Assembly: GCF_040649515.1 (NCBI RefSeq)
Contig: NZ_JBEZFP010000012.1
Coordinates: forward strand, 46,685-110,684
Source of the DNA: Yinghuangia elevatio
GTDB lineage: Bacteria; Actinomycetota; Actinomycetes; Streptomycetales; Streptomycetaceae
DNA: 64,000 bases
Direction of reading: 5' to 3'
Below, one piece after another: positions 6,889-12,613 of the stretch (positions within the stretch are counted from its first letter, which is position 1; the number at the start of each line of letters is the position of its first letter). The position numbers and the translations under genes are program-made. The notes beneath the pieces were generated by a model. That model searched no databases and was not told the origin of the DNA. It was given only the letters and a program-made list of their open reading frames with translations.

Positions 6889-7317
6889 ATGCCCACCGCT
6901 GACCAGATCAAGAAGTACGTGAACGACGAGCGCGTACAGGACATCGTCGACATTGCGGCCGAAGGCGGCATCACCTACTGGGCGATCACGCCGAACGACG
7001 CGGAGTTCGCCGGCCTGCCGGAAGGCAAGACGTGGACGATCGTTGAGGGGATCGAACCCCACCCGCTCTACCCGCCGTTCAACGAGGGGCGGGAGGTGGA
7101 GGCCGTCCACTACCTCAACGCCGACGACATTCGGCAGGCGTACGCCAAGCTGCTCGACCTCGACCAGGACTTCGTGTGCGAGGAGTACCACAGGTACATC
7201 GTGCAGTCCTGGATCGACCGCGACGAGGCCGAGGGCATCGACGTCTGCATGGTCGACGCAGGTGCGGCCGACGCCATCGTGCAGATGGCCATCTTCGGTG
7301 CACTGGTCTACGGCTGA
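6889..7317 (+). CDS. conserved actinophage-type hypothetical protein, 142 aa
   Basis: ATG preceded by AAGGAGAGTTC. The layout (GGITYWA near residue 27, VHYLNADDIRQAYAKLLD at 85-102, then DAGAADAIVQMAIFG near the end) matches my memory of a widespread unnamed protein family of actinophages and their prophages. Function unknown. It is followed by operator-like site 8. Confidence 0.7.
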   Translation: MPTADQIKKYVNDERVQDIVDIAAEGGITYWAITPNDAEFAGLPEGKTWTIVEGIEPHPLYPPFNEGREVEAVHYLNADDIRQAYAKLLDLDQDFVCEEYHRYIVQSWIDRDEAEGIDVCMVDAGAADAIVQMAIFGALVYG

Positions 7318-7337
7318 GCGGCCTAAGCCAGAACCCG

Positions 7338-7352
7338 ATGTGCTAATTGGAC
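7338..7352 (+). promoter_or_regulatory. operator-like site 8
   Basis: ATGTGCTAATTGGAC, one base from consensus, in the gap between genes and 34 bp before the next GTG start. Confidence 0.6.
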
Positions 7353-7386
7353 TGAATTGGCCGATGACATTACGAGGAGGAGCCCT

Positions 7387-7869
7387 GTGGGCGGCATGAA
7401 GAACCTTGAGATCACCGTTAGCGATTACCTCGGCGGCGCCTTGATGCCCGTCGACATCCTGAACCTGGCTGAGCTGCTGTCCGAGACCGGCGTTCCCGAA
7501 GGACTCGACGGCATAGCGCGCGAAGCGGTCGAGCGGCTGGCCTACATCGGGCGCTACATCGACGAGCCCCAGCGCGATGCAGCCGTGGACCTGACGGAGA
7601 TGCTGCTCGCTGGGCAGCCCCGGCAGATGACGCTCAAGACCGGGCATCCGGTCCACTACGCCGAGACCAAGACCGGCTACACGTTCGTCGCCGACCGAAC
7701 CGCATCCCGGTACACCCTGCGCCTCTACAAGCGCATTGAGTGGCACCGCGAGACCGGGGAGATCGTCTGCTTCTCGCCGGCCGGGCCGCTCGTTCAGAAG
7801 AACTGGAAGTGGACCGGGATCCGCACCCTTACGCAGGCACGGCGATGCGCCCGCGAACTGCTCAGCTGA
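7387..7869 (+). CDS. hypothetical protein, 160 aa
   Basis: GTG start with GAGGAGGAG upstream; an internal ATG lies three codons in. The N-terminal half is helical and acidic, the C-terminal half basic with aromatic residues and an HRETGEIVCFSPAG turn. No recognised domain. Confidence 0.6.
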   Translation: MGGMKNLEITVSDYLGGALMPVDILNLAELLSETGVPEGLDGIAREAVERLAYIGRYIDEPQRDAAVDLTEMLLAGQPRQMTLKTGHPVHYAETKTGYTFVADRTASRYTLRLYKRIEWHRETGEIVCFSPAGPLVQKNWKWTGIRTLTQARRCARELLS

Positions 7870-7900
7870 CCAGGACACACATAAAACAGGAGGAGTCGCA

Positions 7901-8461
7901 ATGAACAACGACCGCGATTGGTTCGAGTACAAGCTTCCCGAGGGTTCGGTGTTCGTGCAGGTCCGCGCGGCCCTGCGGACAACAGAGTCGCGGTTGGACG
8001 GCTCCAACCGCGAAGTGTTCAAGCACTGCGTAACGGTCGGGACGACCCGGAGCCCCTTCGGTGAGGACAAGGGATTCGTTTCGATCCGCGGACGGCAGTA
8101 CGAGATAGCCCCAACCGCGTTTCGGCGGATGCCGGCCGGGACCAAGGACTGGCGGGGCGAGGAGTACCGCTGGGAGATGGGGTCGGAGCCCTACGGCGGC
8201 ACGTACCGCAACAGCGCGGGCTCTGAATTGGACTACAAAGCCAAGACCCGGGACCGCCTGAGGGAGATCGCCAAGGTCGCCCTGGACATGTTCGAGAAGG
8301 ACCACCCCGACTGGTCCAAGGCCAGCGAACTCCTCTATCTGGAGCACCAGATGGAGAGCTGGACGGACAAGGCCAGCAAGGCGCGCAAGGAGATGGAGGC
8401 GGCCGAAGCGGAAGTCGCCGAACTCCTGCACCGCATCAGCATCTACAGCCACGTGTGCTAA
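7901..8461 (+). CDS. hypothetical protein with C-terminal coiled coil, 186 aa
   Basis: Excellent ribosome site (CAGGAGGAG) before the ATG. Residues 130-178 (KASKARKEMEAAEAEVAELL region) look like a short coiled coil. It ends in Val-Cys-stop formed by operator-like site 9. Family unknown; soluble. Confidence 0.65.
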   Translation: MNNDRDWFEYKLPEGSVFVQVRAALRTTESRLDGSNREVFKHCVTVGTTRSPFGEDKGFVSIRGRQYEIAPTAFRRMPAGTKDWRGEEYRWEMGSEPYGGTYRNSAGSELDYKAKTRDRLREIAKVALDMFEKDHPDWSKASELLYLEHQMESWTDKASKARKEMEAAEAEVAELLHRISIYSHVC

Positions 8462-8467
8462 TTGGAT
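8453..8467 (+). promoter_or_regulatory. operator-like site 9
   Basis: GTGTGCTAATTGGAT, overlapping the stop of the upstream gene and directly abutting a 13-bp hairpin at 8468. Confidence 0.65.
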
Positions 8468-8498
8468 CGGCCGAGGCGTGCGAACCACGCCTCGGCCG
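8468..8498 (+). terminator. hairpin abutting site 9
   Basis: CGGCCGAGGCGTG and its complement (13-bp perfect stem, loop CGAAC) follow the operator-like site with no gap. Probably a terminator of the upstream unit. Confidence 0.6.
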
Positions 8499-8520
8499 CC
8501 CACCCCAAGAGGAGACGACC

Positions 8521-8973
8521 ATGAAGAACCTCAAGCGTGCGGCCGTGGCCATGATCGGTGCCGGCCTGGCCCTGGGTCTCGCAGCCGTCGGTGCAGTGCA
8601 CGTCAGCACCGCTGAGCCCGACCCCAAGCCGTACTCCGTCGCCTCCGGAGAGGGCGTCCTCCCCGGCGACGACAACAACGACGGACGCGTCGACGAGGAC
8701 GAAACCGGCTGGGACTGCCGAACCATGGGCAACCGCGAATGCGGCGTGTGGGTGCTCGTCGGTGTCGAGTACCAGCCCGACGAAGCGGTCCGAGTCTTCT
8801 CGACCGAGGCGCAGGCAAGGGCCATGCCCGAGCGGCTTGCAGTCGACTGCGGCGGGCATGTGACCGAGGCCCCCGGCCGGCACGACCGAGCCGGAATGAC
8901 CGCCGTCCTCACCGTCACATGCCCCGAAGTCGCATACGGGTGGGAGCTGTTCAGTGCTCCTCTCGGCGGATGA
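8521..8973 (+). CDS. secreted protein with EF-hand-like loop, 150 aa
   Basis: ATG after AAGAGGAG. A typical Sec signal peptide: basic KNLKR, a hydrophobic run to about residue 26, and an AxA-like site near residues 29-31. The mature part opens with DDNNDGRVDEDE, which fits the DxNxDGxVDxxE calcium loop of EF-hand and dockerin-type proteins, and has four cysteines that may form disulfides. Secretion is odd among early phage genes: it could be a lysogenic-conversion factor or a cell-surface modifier such as superinfection exclusion. No closer family recognised. Confidence 0.7.
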   Translation: MKNLKRAAVAMIGAGLALGLAAVGAVHVSTAEPDPKPYSVASGEGVLPGDDNNDGRVDEDETGWDCRTMGNRECGVWVLVGVEYQPDEAVRVFSTEAQARAMPERLAVDCGGHVTEAPGRHDRAGMTAVLTVTCPEVAYGWELFSAPLGG

Positions 8974-9067
8974 CCAAGCCGCTTCTCAAGGGTGACCGGC
9001 CGGCACCGGGGTTCGAGCCCCCGGCACCCACCCCCCTGACGCAGAACACCCACCCGAGCGGCGAAGG

Positions 9068-9388
9068 ATGGACAGCAAGATGGCACGCGAAGTAGACGGC
9101 TGGGAGCACACCAAGAACGGACCCCGCTGGGCGCCCACCACGGGTGTGCAGGTGGCCGACATGCTGTGCGGCCTGTACGGCGACGAGTACGACGAGGCCA
9201 AGCGCGAGATCGACGACCTGATCCGGGCCGTACAGCGCGACTGCGCCGAGAAGATCCGCCAGGCGCAGCCCGAGGTGCCCGAGGAATTCACCACGCCGCA
9301 CCGTCGGTACGCCTGGCGTCAGGGCCGCATCTACGCAGCCGACCTGATCATGCCCATCTACCCTGGCGACGAGGACGCGACCGGGTGA
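9068..9388 (+). CDS. hypothetical protein, 106 aa
   Basis: GAAGG precedes the ATG at 9068; a second ATG four codons later is also possible. The product is charged, with a helix DDLIRAVQRDCAEKIRQAQP in the middle. No recognised domain. Confidence 0.55.
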   Translation: MDSKMAREVDGWEHTKNGPRWAPTTGVQVADMLCGLYGDEYDEAKREIDDLIRAVQRDCAEKIRQAQPEVPEEFTTPHRRYAWRQGRIYAADLIMPIYPGDEDATG

Positions 9389-9401
9389 AGGAGTGAGCGG
9401 T

Positions 9402-9683
9402 ATGAATCGAGCACAACGCCTGCGCGGAGGCTACGGCACGGGTGAAGGGCGCGTCGGCCTGGTCGAGAACGACGACTCCGGGCTGCCGCCAGCCAAGTGC
9501 GGAATGTGCGGAGAGGGGGCTGTCCTCTACTTCGTGGACAGCGCCGAGGAGATCCAGCACTTCGCGTGCATGACGCATGCTGCGGCGGTCGCGTACGACG
9601 TGGCCGTGGCCTCGACCGCGGACCCCAACATTCCCGCCAGCGAGCGGGGACCTGACGATCGAAGGTGGAGGGACAACGAGTGA
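9402..9683 (+). CDS. hypothetical zinc-finger-like protein, 93 aa
   Basis: Start placed at ATG 9402, which has AAGGAG nine bases upstream; a GTG at 9393 is the alternative. CGMCGEG and HFACMTH segments form a plausible C2/CH zinc site. The stop overlaps the next start (GTGA), coupling it to the kinase-like gene. Confidence 0.6.
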   Translation: MNRAQRLRGGYGTGEGRVGLVENDDSGLPPAKCGMCGEGAVLYFVDSAEEIQHFACMTHAAAVAYDVAVASTADPNIPASERGPDDRRWRDNE

Positions 9684-10258
9684 ACGACTTCCTGATCGGA
9701 CTCAGCGGATACGCCCGCTCGGGCAAGGACGAGGCCGCGAAGGCGCTGGTGGCCGGTGGCTGGCGCCAGGTGGCGTTCGCCGACAAGGTGAAGGACTTCG
9801 TCTGTGCGCTGGATCCCATGGTCCCGAGCACGCGTGGAGGCCAGCCGATGCGCCTGTCCACGGTCGTCGCGCGCCGCGGGTGGGACTACGCGAAGACTTG
9901 GTACCCGGAGGTGCGGGTGCTTCTCCAGCGCGCGGGCACCGAGGCGGGCAGGCGAATTCTGGGCCAGGACATCTGGATCGACGCCCTGTTCCGCGACATC
10001 GCCGAAGAGCCGGCCGTGGTCATCAGCGACGTCCGTTTTCCCAACGAGGCGCAGGCCATCGCCGACCGCGGCGGCCTGCTGATCCGCATCGAGCGGCCGG
10101 GTGTCGGAGTGATGCCGCATGAGTCCGAGACGGCCTTGGACGACTGGCCGTTCGATCACGTCCTGGTCAATGACGGGACCGTCGAGGATCTGCACCGCAA
10201 GGTGGTCGGGGCGACCATCCTCACGACAACCGGGCTCATGTCGCCGACGGTGTGCTAA
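9680..10258 (+). CDS. deoxynucleoside monophosphate kinase-like P-loop protein
   Basis: 192 aa, GTG start inside the previous stop. The N-terminus carries a P-loop of the form GLSGYARSGKDEAA (G-x4-GK-D, as in phage dNMP kinases), then FADKVKDF, a helical lid region, and a late VVISDVRFPNEAQAI strand that matches the family's D-V-R-F-x-N-E motif. Such enzymes phosphorylate dNMPs to feed phage DNA synthesis in the cytoplasm. Ends in Val-Cys-stop within operator-like site 10. Identification is from motifs; the substrate is inferred. Confidence 0.75.
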   Translation: MNDFLIGLSGYARSGKDEAAKALVAGGWRQVAFADKVKDFVCALDPMVPSTRGGQPMRLSTVVARRGWDYAKTWYPEVRVLLQRAGTEAGRRILGQDIWIDALFRDIAEEPAVVISDVRFPNEAQAIADRGGLLIRIERPGVGVMPHESETALDDWPFDHVLVNDGTVEDLHRKVVGATILTTTGLMSPTVC

Positions 10259-10315
10259 TGTGACTGACGTCGGGGCCGAGGCCCCGCTTCTTCGCAGTAG
10301 GTGTGCAAATTTGAC
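10250..10315 (+). promoter_or_regulatory. operator-like sites 10 and 11 flanking a hairpin
   Basis: GTGTGCTAATGTGAC (10250-10264) overlaps the kinase stop; GTGTGCAAATTTGAC (10301-10315) lies 16 bp before the next ATG. Between them CGGGGC-CGAG-GCCCCG (10271-10286) forms a hairpin. This looks like end-of-unit plus start-of-unit control in 66 bp. Confidence 0.6.
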
Positions 10316-10331
10316 CGATGGGAGATGACCA

Positions 10332-10643
10332 ATGAAGGCAACCATGAGCAGGGATGGTCGGCTCCGATTCGACCTGCGAGTGACGCACCGCATGGGTCTC
10401 GGCGAGTTGGCCAGCGTGTTGGCGTCGGCATTCCGCTACCACGACACCGACGAGGGCATGCCGGACCTGAGCCGCGCCAAGGTGCTCGCCGCGGTTAGGG
10501 AGGAGCTGTACTACCGAGGGAGCGGCGGGCTTGAGGGGTGGGGTGACGACCTCACCGAGGTCGAGGCCAAGGCCATGCGGGACTGGGCGACGGGGCAGGT
10601 GGGACGAGCCTTCCCGGAACTAGTGGCGGCCAGCGATGCCTAA
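10332..10643 (+). CDS. hypothetical protein, 103 aa
   Basis: ATG after GGGAGATGACCA, downstream of operator-like site 11. The product is mixed charge and mostly helical, with no motif recognised. It overlaps the next gene by 8 bp and heads a run of overlapping genes to 11574. Confidence 0.6.
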   Translation: MKATMSRDGRLRFDLRVTHRMGLGELASVLASAFRYHDTDEGMPDLSRAKVLAAVREELYYRGSGGLEGWGDDLTEVEAKAMRDWATGQVGRAFPELVAASDA

Positions 10644-10842
10644 GTTCGGAGTCTTCAGCGACGAAGGGTGCACCGACGTCTTCGACAGCCGCGAAGAGGC
10701 TGAGGCGAAGGCTGACGAGTACAAGGCCGAGGACGACGGCTACTGGGCCGATCTCATCTACGTCGAGGAGATGTGCCCGGACCACGAACAGCAGGCACGC
10801 AGCTCCTGCGAGGACTGCTTCGGCGAGGAGGATCCGGCTTGA
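10636..10842 (+). CDS. hypothetical acidic mini-protein, 68 aa
   Basis: Starts inside the previous gene. Opens with KFGVFSDEGCTDVFDSREEA and ends with CPDH plus CEDC, a likely metal-binding tail. This resembles short acidic ORFs common in actinophages; function unknown. Confidence 0.6.
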   Translation: MPKFGVFSDEGCTDVFDSREEAEAKADEYKAEDDGYWADLIYVEEMCPDHEQQARSSCEDCFGEEDPA

Positions 10843-11339
10843 GGCTCACGCCCCGAGCGCATGAGGTCCAGCGGCTCGTCGACCTCCTCGAAGACCCGAC
10901 GTTTACGTCCGCGGAGCAGCTCGCGAAGGCGATGTTCAAGGAGGCTGCGCACATCATCCAGATGCGGGACCTGTGGGTAATGACCCACACGTTCTCGAAC
11001 GGGTCGAAGGGGCTCAACATGGGTCCTTTCGGCTCCATCGCAGAGGCGGAAGCGTTCGCCAAGAAGGTGTCCCTTGGCGGCACCGGCCGCCTCATCCCCA
11101 TGACGTCGTCTGGGGTGATCCTCGCCAATCACACCGGGAAGGCCGGCTGGCCTGGCTACTGCTACAACCCCGACTGCGGGCATCCGCCCTTCGACCACTC
11201 GATCGTCGCGTCCAGTCGAGGCAAGTGCCATGAACCCACGTGCGACTGCGAGAAGTTCGTCAAGGACGACCCTCACCGCAAGAAGAAGGCCACAGACAAG
11301 ACCGGGGGAGAGACCGGAGGACTGCACGGTGAGTCGTAA
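10839..11339 (+). CDS. hypothetical Cys/His-rich protein, 166 aa (TTG start)
   Basis: I place the start at TTG 10839, which overlaps the previous stop (TTGA) and has GAGGAG eight bases upstream; no ATG fits. The C-terminal third holds CYNPDCGHPPFDH and CHEPTCDCEKF, a Cys/His pattern typical of a small zinc domain. Central part beta-rich. Function unknown. Confidence 0.6.
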   Translation: MRLTPRAHEVQRLVDLLEDPTFTSAEQLAKAMFKEAAHIIQMRDLWVMTHTFSNGSKGLNMGPFGSIAEAEAFAKKVSLGGTGRLIPMTSSGVILANHTGKAGWPGYCYNPDCGHPPFDHSIVASSRGKCHEPTCDCEKFVKDDPHRKKKATDKTGGETGGLHGES

Positions 11340-11574
11340 CAAGGTCGTCGACTGGCGGCCCTGCGACTGCGGGAACAAGCGCGGATTTGCCTGCGAACAC
11401 GAGGCGAAGAAGGCGCTTGGCCGAGCCCAAGCCAAGCGGACCCGCCGCGCTGACGCGCAGGGCACCCGGCGAGGCATGCACATGGAGAGCCGCCACTACG
11501 AGTGCGAGTACGGCACGTGGCACCTGACGTCGGAAAGCCGCAGCTCCTACGAAAAGCGGGTGCGAGTGTGCTAA
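11329..11574 (+). CDS. hypothetical basic Cys-rich protein, 81 aa
   Basis: GTG start 11 bp inside the previous gene. A basic, Arg/Lys-rich middle follows CDCGNKRGFACEHE; the end has YECEYGTWHLTS, a zinc-ribbon-like half. Could bind nucleic acid. Ends in Val-Cys-stop within operator-like site 12. Confidence 0.6.
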   Translation: MSRNKVVDWRPCDCGNKRGFACEHEAKKALGRAQAKRTRRADAQGTRRGMHMESRHYECEYGTWHLTSESRSSYEKRVRVC

Positions 11575-11580
11575 TTGGAT
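11566..11580 (+). promoter_or_regulatory. operator-like site 12
   Basis: GTGTGCTAATTGGAT, overlapping the upstream stop and 23 bp before the next GTG start. Confidence 0.65.
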
Positions 11581-11603
11581 CCACGGACCTCGGAGGCATA
11601 GCT

Positions 11604-11879
11604 GTGCAGCGACCGATCGACGAAGACGACCTCCTGATCGTCTACGCCCTCCACCAGGCGTGGCAGTACCGAGAGCTGTTCAAGCCGAATCAGATCATCT
11701 CGCGACTCGGCGCGTACGCCCTACACGGCCGCCGCCCGAAGCGCGTCTTCCACATGGACCTCGGCATCGGCCGCGAGGCGTACCAGATGTACGACCGCTT
11801 GGACTTCCTCAAGCACGCGTGCGGGACCGAGATCTACCACGTCTCGCAATTGGAGGAGGTGACCTCCGCTGTCGCGTGA
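11604..11879 (+). CDS. hypothetical protein, 91 aa
   Basis: GTG start with CGGAGG six bases upstream. The product is aromatic-rich and may contain a winged-helix-like arrangement (NQIISRLGAYALHGRRPKRVFHM), but the match is weak. The last codons contain a perfect GGAGGTGA ribosome site that serves the small ORF beginning at 11869. Confidence 0.6.
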   Translation: MQRPIDEDDLLIVYALHQAWQYRELFKPNQIISRLGAYALHGRRPKRVFHMDLGIGREAYQMYDRLDFLKHACGTEIYHVSQLEEVTSAVA

Positions 11880-11967
11880 AGTCCTCGCTCTCCTCGCCGT
11901 ATACGCCTCGGTGACCATCGTTGTCCTCGCCGTCTGCGCCGCTTGTGTTGCGCCCGCAGCCCACTGA
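11869..11967 (+). CDS. putative 32-aa membrane peptide with CTG start
   Basis: GGAGGTGA sits five bases upstream of a CTG codon that opens a frame overlapping the previous gene by 11 bp. The 32-residue product has one hydrophobic segment (about residues 5-27, VLALLAVYASVTIVVLAVCA), with Arg/Glu before it. Initiation at CTG is rare, so this needs evidence, but the ribosome site has no other obvious client. Possible roles include a holin-like or exclusion peptide. Confidence 0.4.
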   Translation: MSREVLALLAVYASVTIVVLAVCAACVAPAAH

Positions 11968-11982
11968 AGGAGCCCAGCACCC

Positions 11983-12375
11983 GTGACCATCGACATCCCC
12001 GACGAGACACCCCGAGAGCAGGCCATCGCCAACGGCTGGGGGTGGGTGCTCGGAGTCAAGGGGCAGAAGCAGAGCGCGCCCACGAACCGCCAGCGGGGCG
12101 CGAAGAGGGCGTGGCGAACGAAGTGGGCCAAGCGTGACGTGATGCGCTGGCACCACCAAGTCGCAGACGTAGTCGATCGCTTGAGGACCATGCCGTACGC
12201 CGAGCACCGCGAGGACACGCGGCTGGTCGAGGCCGGCAAACACCTGCAAGCCGCGGAACGCTGCCTCTTCTTCTTCCACGCCGGCATCTGCACGATCGAG
12301 CCGCCGAAGTACGAGTCCAGCCAAGCGGAAACGGGAGACGCGGCCTCCACCGCGAGTGGGCGAGTTGCCACTTGA
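11983..12375 (+). CDS. hypothetical basic protein, 130 aa
   Basis: GTG start after GAAGGAG. Residues 28-60 are strongly basic (NRQRGAKRAWRTKWAKRD), suggesting nucleic-acid binding, followed by helices. Its position two genes before the integrase makes it a candidate recombination directionality factor or regulator, but no family match is seen. Confidence 0.6.
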   Translation: MTIDIPDETPREQAIANGWGWVLGVKGQKQSAPTNRQRGAKRAWRTKWAKRDVMRWHHQVADVVDRLRTMPYAEHREDTRLVEAGKHLQAAERCLFFFHAGICTIEPPKYESSQAETGDAASTASGRVAT

Positions 12376-12497
12376 GCGAGCAGTACCCGCAAGTGCAGTC
12401 CGAGTGGCGCGAAGTGCAGTGGACCAGCGATAAACGCGCACGCTTCGCTTCGCTGTTGCTCCGCCTCCTCTCGGATGACGAGGACGACGACGAGTAG
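12372..12497 (+). CDS. putative 41-aa protein with acidic tail (TTG start)
   Basis: TTG overlaps the previous stop (TTGA), the same arrangement as at 10839. The product begins SEQYPQVQSEWREVQW and ends LLLRLLSDDEDDDE. It is short, amphipathic and highly acidic at its end. Last gene before the integrase terminator; a possible integration/excision accessory protein. Confidence 0.5.
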   Translation: MSEQYPQVQSEWREVQWTSDKRARFASLLLRLLSDDEDDDE

Positions 12498-12525
12498 CAG
12501 TTCGGTCCAATCATCCTATTGATGC

Positions 12526-12540
12526 AAAAAGCACACTTTC
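12526..12540 (-). promoter_or_regulatory. degenerate operator-like site upstream of integrase
   Basis: The minus strand reads about GTGTGCTTTTTGCAT, keeping the GTGTGC half and a TGCA right half. It is the only reverse-oriented copy outside the control region. Weak, but well placed to regulate the integrase. Confidence 0.3.
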
Positions 12541-12558
12541 GTAAGCTGATCATCTCTC

Positions 12559-12587
12559 GCAGGGGCACTCCGCTGGAGTGCCCCTGC
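12559..12587 (+). terminator. terminator before the integrase gene
   Basis: GCAGGGGCACTCC-GCT-GGAGTGCCCCTGC, a 13-bp perfect stem followed by GCGTTTTC. It ends the early operon and isolates the integrase gene. Confidence 0.75.
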
Positions 12588-12613
12588 GCGTTTTCGGGGA
12601 CAAGGGGACACGC

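Noticed and set aside
8995..9035. tRNA-like T-arm (CGGGG-TTCGAGC-CCCCG)
   Set aside because: No matching acceptor, anticodon or D-arm upstream; the sequence lies between two genes and is at best a tRNA 3' scrap.
1147..11580. CRISPR or IS ends as explanation for the 15-bp repeats
   Set aside because: Irregular spacing, palindromic copies, and fixed placement at gene boundaries fit operators better.
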